Origin: Sclerodactyla briareus
Taxonomy: Eukaryota > Echinodermata > Holothuroidea > Dendrochirotida > Sclerodactylidae
Reading direction: 5' to 3'
Length of the DNA: 64,000 bases
Assembly: GCA_026419785.1 (NCBI GenBank)
Contig: JAODTK010005840.1
Coordinates: 1-64,000 of the forward strand
Both the position numbers and the translations under genes were made by a program. The notes under the pieces were generated by a model. It did no database searches. It had not been told where the DNA came from and was given only the letters and a program-made list of their open reading frames with translations. Shown one piece after another: positions 58,410-64,000 of the stretch (position 1 is the first letter of the stretch; every line of letters starts with the position of its first letter).

Positions 58410-59015
58410 CAGGGCCGGATTCACCTCTTTGGGGGCCCTGGGCACAGGAGCTCATGGGGGGCCGCCTCCGACTGTAGTCATGGAAAATTCCAAAGACTGC
58501 TAACCGGTTTGCCACCCCCGTCTTTTTCCCTGCTCCCCCTCCCGCACACATACATGGGCACTAGCAATAATACAGAATAGTTGATTAAGAGCGGCGGCGA
58601 GATTCATTAGAGGCAATTTAAGATAACAAGGTTTGGGCAGTCTTGCCCTCCGCCCGCAATACTTGACCCACCCACCCACCTAGCTCCGACCATGTACTCC
58701 TAGCAAAACAATGAATTTCATTTCCCTGAAAGAACCGCTCACCGCTGCGTTTGAAACCATCATGACCAGGTACACCATGCGAAGTGCGATTTCAAAATTT
58801 GGGAACGTGGCATTAACACCATTGTCGATGAGCAACACATCACGATCTGTGGCGGACTAGCAGCATCGGTTGGCTCATCTTCTTCGTGATAATTCGTCTG
58901 CAACAAAGAGTTTTGAAAACTCGATAATAAACGATTTATTATTTTTGTGGGGCCCCCTTTTTGTGGGGGGCCCTGGGCACGTGCCCCGTCGGCCCATGCT
59001 TCAATCCGGCACCTG
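58410..59015. mobile_element. CAGGGCCGG hAT-like MITE, 606 bp
   Basis: The left end is CAGGGCCGGATTCACC and the right end, complemented, is CAGGTGCCGGATTGAAGC, an imperfect inverted pair. Flanks are TTTCAGCA (58402-58409) and TTCCAGCA (59016-59023), an 8-bp duplication with one mismatch, as expected for hAT. Subterminal GGGGGCCCTGGGCAC occurs near both ends in the same direction, and GGGCACGTGCCC is palindromic. Non-coding. Its right edge lies against the reverse transcriptase remnant of LINE C, whose reading frame (AIFKKLNPSD) begins essentially at the duplication. Confidence 0.75.
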
Positions 59016-60180
59016 TTCCAGCAATTTTCAAGAAATTGAACCCTTCAGACCCCAACAATTACAGGCCTGTTTTCATTAACTTCATCCCATGTAAAATATT
59101 GGAACATATTGTTCATCACCACATCATGACTATATGACACTCACCAAGCTCATGACGCAATGTTCACATGGATTTAGAGAAAACGACACTCCTGTAAACC
59201 CAACTGGCTTAACTGGTCAATGATCTAGCAAAGAAATCTAGACTGCAAGGCTCAGACAGATGTTATTTTTTTTACTGATTTTAGTAAGCTTTGCCAAAAG
59301 GTTCCACACAAGCCAGAGGCGCAAAGCTTCCATTCGGGGCATTAGTGGTCAAATTCTCACTTGGATAAATTAATTTTTGAACCATCGTACCCATCATGTG
59401 GTCATAAATGGTGTGAAGTCATCTCTTGGAATTGCTCATCAGGGGTCCCACAATGACAGTACTAGGTCTATTGCCTGTTCTCCTATACTCAATGATCTCC
59501 TCTCCCGACTGTTATAGCTCCACTATCGAAATGTTTGCTGATGACTGCATAATCTACCTGACCATCACGGCATCAATGACCGTTACCTTCTCCAGCAAGC
59601 TCTGGATAATTTTTCTCAATGGAGTAAGACTTGGGCAGATCGTCTGATGCTTCAAATGCAAGTCATGATTGTCCACCAACAAGAGCAGTTGTACCATTCC
59701 AATATGTAATTTACGATACTCGCCTTGACTGAGTGAAAGAACACCCCTATCTTGGAGTAACTGTCACTTCAAAGCTCTCATGGTCCACTCATATAAAAAT
59801 ATATTTGGTAAGCTTACAGATCCTCAATCCTGATCGGTAGACACTGTATGACAGTGATACTAAAACGAAAGACATTTCCTTATAAGTCTCTGGTTCGTCC
59901 CTGTTTGGAATATAGCTCCTCGGTTTGTGATCCATACAAAGCTTGCAACATTAAGAAGCTGGAAAGGTGTCAGCGCAAAGCTGCCGGATTTGTTTGCAAG
60001 GATCACTCCGTATCGGCAGGTGGTACCAAGTGTAGCAGGGCTCTGCAACATCTTGACGGGCCGACTTTGCAGGAGAGAGAAGGCGCAATGCACGACTCAA
60101 GCGTTTCATAATTCCAGTAACGACATATTGGCTTTACCGTTCTGATTCTGTGGGTTTACGACAGCTATCACACCACGTAA
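59016..60180 (+). pseudogene. LINE C reverse transcriptase remnant
   Basis: Across several frames the plus strand gives AIFKKLNPSDPNNYRPV, PCKILEHIVHHHIMT, HGFRENDTPV, FTDFSKLCQKVPHKP (normally DFSKAFDKVPH), HVVINGVKSSL, SGVPQ then TVLGLLPVLLYS, EMFADDCIIYLTI (FADD at 59534-59545, catalytic Asp pair intact), YKSLVRPCLEYSSSVCDPY, CNIKKLERCQRKAAGFVC and QHLDGPTLQERE. These are RT motifs in the correct order through to the C-terminal thumb. At least five frame breaks and several stops prevent function. RT here would copy LINE RNA at a nicked target. Confidence 0.85.
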
Positions 60181-60665
60181 TCATCGGTGAATGGACTTAA
60201 CTATAGAACTGTTATGTTAATACCGACGTCTTCAAGGTGGTCATTTTGGCCCAGAACAATTTTTTTTTTCAGATTGGAATGCATTCGTTCACTTGCAGGA
60301 ATTAAGGAAGTCCTGTGGTTTTTTCTGGTGATTGATGTGTAAATGCTTTATCATTCATCTTCAACTCTATGACTCTTCTATAAGCTTGTGCCTGTTGTGT
60401 ATGTCCCCTATGCAGTGATAACCACTAGTGGTGTTTGCATAGTACCACGACAAGAAAAGACAAGACAAGACTGTGGGTCATTAGGTCTTAAAGGTAATTT
60501 GGGGAAAATTGGCATTTAACCATGCGAAAATCGCATGCTCAGTCGAAAGGGTTAGAGACAGCTGAAAACTTTCATGGAATCCAGGATTTGCAGGTCGGTT
60601 TGTAAAGGGCTTAGGAACTTTGTATTAAGCGCTATATAAATGTATTTATTCATTATTTAAGAGAC
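59016..60665 (+). mobile_element. LINE C: RT and 3' end of a CR1/Jockey-like retrotransposon
   Basis: A plus-strand 3' portion of a non-LTR element. The coding remnant (59016 to about 60180) is followed by an untranslated stretch with ACCACTAGTGGT (60421-60432), a CAAGA-rich patch (60450-60470) and the tail TAAGCGCTATATAAATG then TATTTATTCATTATTT (60626-60658). Tails of this kind are common at the 3' ends of LINEs and derived SINEs in aquatic animals. The 5' part is absent. The hAT-like MITE at 58410 sits at the break. Confidence 0.8.
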
Positions 60666-62189
60666 AGGGGGGGCTGGTTCTTCAGAAGGTTCTCGTGGAA
60701 TTCCACGGATCACGGATATTACATAAGGAGATAGTGAAAGGAGAAAAAGGAGGTGCCGCGTTGTCAACTGCAGATAATCTTATTGGAATTGAACGTTTTC
60801 ATAGTTGATAGGTATTATTGAGATGAAATGGCTCGCACCAATCAGAGAAGTTGTGGGCCAACAGGGCAAACGGGACACAAACTCGAAATGCATCCGGACC
60901 TCGATTGGCCCAAAAAAACTGTGCCTAGTGGCGGCTCCAGGCGGCGAACCTGGCCTATGCATAGTGGAGAGCTTGCGATTATTCGCCAGTTGATAAGGCA
61001 GCCTCCCTGTGCGCTAAACCCTCGGGTTCGGCAGGCCTGCACCCCCCTTTCACCTGTAAAATCCCCCCCCCCCCCTTTTTTGATTTTGCACGTTCTCAGT
61101 TGCAATTTTAGCCTGCTGGACACCCACCACTCTAAAGGCACTAACCACTCCAAGAAGAATAGGGAGATAACCGGAAATCTTATCCTAGTGAGTAACCAGG
61201 GGAACCTGTTGGATCACCAATAAAATGAGTGGTGGTGAACTGCCTGGACAAGTAAGAACACTTCTACCACCTAAAAATTACAAACCACATTTTTGAAAGT
61301 GTACTATATTTACACGATAGTCAAACATCCGAACATTGCCTCTGGTGCCTTAGGTGTGGCCCGATCCAAACATTGGATATGGTGGAGAAACAAGTATATA
61401 AAGCACGAGCGGTCATTCACACAGGCAAAGTCGAGTTATCGTGTCCTAAAAGCACAGCGTTAACACACACCATCCATCGAACTGAAGCCAGGGAATAAAA
61501 CATGGTTTACCCCAGCCTACGCCCCCTGAATGGTAAGGAATAATTCGACCGTGAGCCAAGTGTTCGTGGTCACTTAGGGCCAGTAAATGCCCATTCGTAC
61601 ATTCCAGTTATCAAGGGCTATCTATCAAGTAAACATATTTTTCGGGTCGTTCCGCGCACTTACCGTAATTCTCCGCTTGGACGTGCGCGCTGGCGGGTTA
61701 CAAAACACGTGTGTGGAACTTCCGACATTTTGGCTTATGTATGTATGTCGTGTGGCGTCTGGTTTGTAAATACGAACCTTGATCAGGTCCTGATCTTTTT
61801 TTAGGGAAAATAGAAACCCTTTTCTTTTGGTGTAGATTTGGGTTCATTATGGAGGAAACTGGGAAAACCGTGAGAATGATATTCTGAGCAAATTGCTCTA
61901 GCTGTAAACACGAAATGGATCAGATCTGAGTTGACGAAGCTCATACGTATATGTGTGTTCCCCGCTGAATGAGTAGGCTTACATGAGGAGTTTCATAATC
62001 ACGGCAATATCCTGAAGTGAATTCAAGAGTAGCTCCCCCTTGGCCCAGCGAGTTGTCCATTGTGGGTGTCTGTTCTTGCCGTTCCAACTCCTTTTGGCTA
62101 TATAAACTCTTGATCTCGATGGGGTTTGTTCTAGGCCTACTGGTGGAATAATATGCGGACATGGTGGAGGACACCAAGTTCTATCGGTA
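60666..62189. other. Unrecognised DNA
   Basis: A CTAGTGGCGGCTCCAGG word at 60925 resembles hAT-type ends, but no partner was found. C run at 61063-61075. Open frames of up to 131 codons (60828-61223, plus) lack motifs. Confidence 0.4.
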
Positions 62190-62853
62190 GTGACTTCAAT
62201 GACGATGCCGCAATCGTTCAAAAGGAATTTAGACCAAATCTCGATCCAAATGAATTCCGATTACACTTGCGATCCAGATGATATTCCGATTAGCATTGTC
62301 GGCATATCGTTTGCCAGTGCCTCTCCACGGACTCACGATACGCTGGACCTCCTCCTCACGGTCGCGCTGCATGGCCCCTCAGTGCTGTGGGCCGAAAGCC
62401 TCCCCACAATCAGAGTCTCACCACCTAGCCTGGCATGGTGGCTCCGCTCGATGGCTTCGACTTTTCCTGATAATTGCCCCAGTGGCCTCCTAAGAGCACT
62501 CCCCTTCTGTCTGAGGATGCAGGCTTGGAAGTCTACCCATCCCAGCTCAGGGTCCACAATACGGCACATACGCCTCAGCAATTCAATCGACTGCTCCAGC
62601 TTGTCCACTTGTCAGCATACACTTTAACTACTTCGCGTCCTTCAGTTGTCCCACGGGCCACGTCCAACTTTCTTGACGGCCGACCAGCTTTCCTTGGGAT
62701 TGTTGAAGTAAGCCTGAGGTGTAATGAGTAAGACCAGCAACCCATGATCATTGTGAAGAAACTGGCACTCCTGAAACCCAGCATTTCATGAGCATCACCT
62801 CTCCCGTCTAATAATACATGGGCAATTCCTTGAAGTAACCATCCTGGAGTCAA
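62190..62853. other. Stretch open on both strands, possible old coding sequence
   Basis: The plus strand is open for 145 codons (62190-62627). The minus strand is open from 62608 to 62333, with text such as DKLEQSIELLRRMC, WVDFQACILRQKGSALRRP and AIERSHHARLGGETLIV. A second minus frame is open at 62853-62575. GC is higher than around it. The minus text has a more protein-like mix of Leu, Arg, Glu and Val, but I do not recognise any family. It could be a transposon ORF, a diverged exon, or chance in GC-rich DNA. Confidence 0.3.
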
Positions 62854-63330
62854 GTCCAGCGCCTCGCATCAGAGCTTTGGAACCAAGAAGACCATCAATT
62901 CTAAGGCACCGACTTCTGGCAAAGTTCAGTAGCCTAAAGACTGTAAATTAATGCACATTGGACAACTTGATCCCCTCTTGCACACTGAAAATCTATCATT
63001 CCATCATTACAATATCAAGGTTTGTTTGTAAACTTGCTAACAATCTCAAAAATAAATTAATCATGGAATGAGCTAATTACCCTTCTTAACCAGGGACTCT
63101 CGTGCCCAAATCGAATAATATTGTGTTCACCCAACCTGATACTACATACAAAATTCCCATAACATCGGATCTAACCCTTGTCGAGAAATCCTCTAACAGG
63201 AAAGCAGGCACACAAATACACGCACACACACTACACAGTGATCGCTAAGTCTTTCCCTGACTTGTTTAGCAAGAACAAAAATGTGAGTTTTTACTTCCAC
63301 TGACCAAATGTCACCCCCCCATACTTTCCA
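62854..63330. other. Unrecognised DNA
   Basis: AT-rich with a short CA repeat at 63209-63232. No gene was seen. Confidence 0.4.
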
Positions 63331-63440
63331 TTTTTTTTTTTTTTTTTAGGTATACTCCGAGCAGGCGGATCGAACCTATTCAAGGCCCAGCAAGGATGCA
63401 GACCTGGATACTGCACCTATCGCCAGCCTGCGAATTCCTC
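63331..63440 (-). mobile_element. tRNA-like SINE unit with poly-A tail
   Basis: On the minus strand, GCAGGCTGGCGATAGGTGCA gives an A-box-like segment. About 45 bases later AATAGGTTCGATCCGCC gives a B-box one base from consensus. The unit ends in CTCGGAGTATACCT followed by about 18 A. Internal polymerase III promoter boxes plus an A tail are the mark of a tRNA-derived SINE or retro-tRNA pseudogene. No canonical tRNA cloverleaf with matching acceptor stem was evident. Confidence 0.6.
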
Positions 63441-63499
63441 ACCAGGCACAGAATAGGAAATGCCTCTTTGGCCGTACGTTAATGTGGGGGTTTGGGTTA

Positions 63500-63705
63500 G
63501 CACACGCAGAGGGCTACTTGCAAATTGCGTACCCCTCTTTTGTCCCTGCTCCAATTCCTTGTGCTGTGCCGTCTAGCGCGAAGTCAACAGGTACCATTTT
63601 TTTTAAGTCTTTGGTATGACCCGCCGGGGAATCATAACCCCTGTCTCCCGGTTGGGAAGGCCGAGCCTCTACCACCATGCCAACCACTTGCCTGGGATGA
63701 GACCT
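63500..63705 (-). mobile_element. tRNA-derived SINE with central domain
   Basis: The minus strand reads TTGGCATGGTGGTAGAGGCT (A-box region), CCCAACCGGGAGACAGGGGT and TTATGATTCCCCGGCGGG (B-box region, normally GTTCGATTCCC), then TCATACCAAAGACTTAAAAA, AATGGTACCTGTTGACTTCG and GCGCTAGACGGCACAGC. The ATACCAAAGAC...AATGGTACTTGTTG-like body is one I associate with SINEs of marine invertebrates, but I do not assign a named superfamily. The 3' end is not clear, because the second tRNA-like unit (63331-63440) follows about 60 bp on, so the two may be one composite element. Confidence 0.65.
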
Positions 63706-64000
63706 AGCTTCCTATGACTACCTCAGGTCACCACATCCTCATTAACACCCCCAGGATGGCCACGGCGGGGATTATCTTACAACAGGAAAACTAAACAAGA
63801 TCCTCTGGATGCAGGGCCCATTTCGAATCATCAGACTATATATATAAGCTATTTCACAGTCGTAAGTACGCATGCTCACAAAATCCTGGCTTGCAAACTG
63901 GTGGTACACTGCGGTACAGACAAATGATTCCAACAGAACATTAGTGGGGCCTCATTTTCAAACGGTCACCACTCTTCGAGTCATACCGTTTTCCAACGTA
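63706..64000. other. Unrecognised end of window
   Basis: A short ATATATAT run at 63837-63845. Nothing else was seen. Confidence 0.4.

Noticed and set aside
60925-61080. CTAGTGGCGGCTCCAGG as the left end of another hAT-like element
   Set aside because: No matching right terminus or target duplication could be found nearby.
63340-63440. Functional tRNA gene on the minus strand
   Set aside because: B-box is good, but there is no paired acceptor stem or clear anticodon arm, and a poly-A tail follows, so a SINE or retro-pseudogene fits better.
1-64000. CRISPR array, bacterial operon, or prophage-like system
   Set aside because: No direct-repeat/spacer pattern, no ribosome-binding-site-led gene strings and no prokaryotic protein families; the repeats are eukaryotic transposons and satellites.

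Overview
This window looks like animal nuclear DNA, most likely from a marine invertebrate and possibly a deuterostome such as an echinoderm. That placement is an inference. It rests on the mix of degraded LINE families, short tRNA-derived SINE-like units, hAT-like elements beginning CAGTGGCG or CAGGGCCGG, a diverged tandem repeat built around TTGACCTC and GATGACCTTG, and a retroposon tail containing GCGCTATATAAATG. There is no bacterial-style gene packing, no operon, no rRNA gene and no CRISPR array. I found no intact protein-coding gene. The many poly-G, poly-C, poly-A and poly-T runs and the frequent single-base frame breaks inside recognisable repeats fit old neutral decay, a noisy long-read assembly, or both.

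Layout. 1-17 kb: mostly unrecognised intergenic DNA, with a C-rich minisatellite (4.80-4.92 kb), a large G-rich minisatellite (6.03-6.79 kb), two copies of a roughly 190-bp TA-flanked inverted-repeat MITE (7.37 and 8.73 kb), a weak dispersed repeat pair (3.7 and 10.3 kb) and a 217-bp A-rich tract (14.4 kb). 17-31 kb: low-copy-looking DNA with microsatellites and homopolymers, plus one possible broken coding exon on the minus strand near 31 kb. 32-38 kb: repeat-dense and CpG-containing, with two direct copies of a roughly 1.0-1.1 kb element carrying a purine-rich core (32.2 and 35.7 kb) and one copy of a 1.0-kb inverted-repeat element (33.6 kb). The opposite-orientation partner of that last element lies at 47.2-48.2 kb.

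38.5-44.9 kb: two different LINEs, both on the minus strand, next to or inside one diverged tandem array. LINE A (38.9-41.5 kb) is CR1-like. It has a PHD-like ORF1 and an ORF2 that has lost most of its reverse transcriptase. LINE B (42.0-44.8 kb) is an endonuclease/RT element ending in a SHLRTH box. 45.9-53.4 kb: a family of hAT-like elements with CAGTGGCG ends (46.56, 50.85-51.29 and 52.42-53.36 kb), the last with a near-perfect 8-bp target duplication. 53.8-55.6 kb: a hairpin-rich AT repeat, then a diverged four-unit tandem repeat. 56.4-57.0 kb: a LINE endonuclease fragment (minus). 58.41-59.02 kb: another hAT-like MITE with an 8-bp target duplication, abutting a plus-strand LINE reverse transcriptase remnant (59.0-60.7 kb). 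63.3-63.7 kb: two tRNA-like SINE units on the minus strand.

Nothing here works together as a pathway. The window is best read as a graveyard of several transposon classes, where the interest lies in nesting, insertion-site preference and unclassified repeat families. All family names are by eye from motifs; no database was searched.
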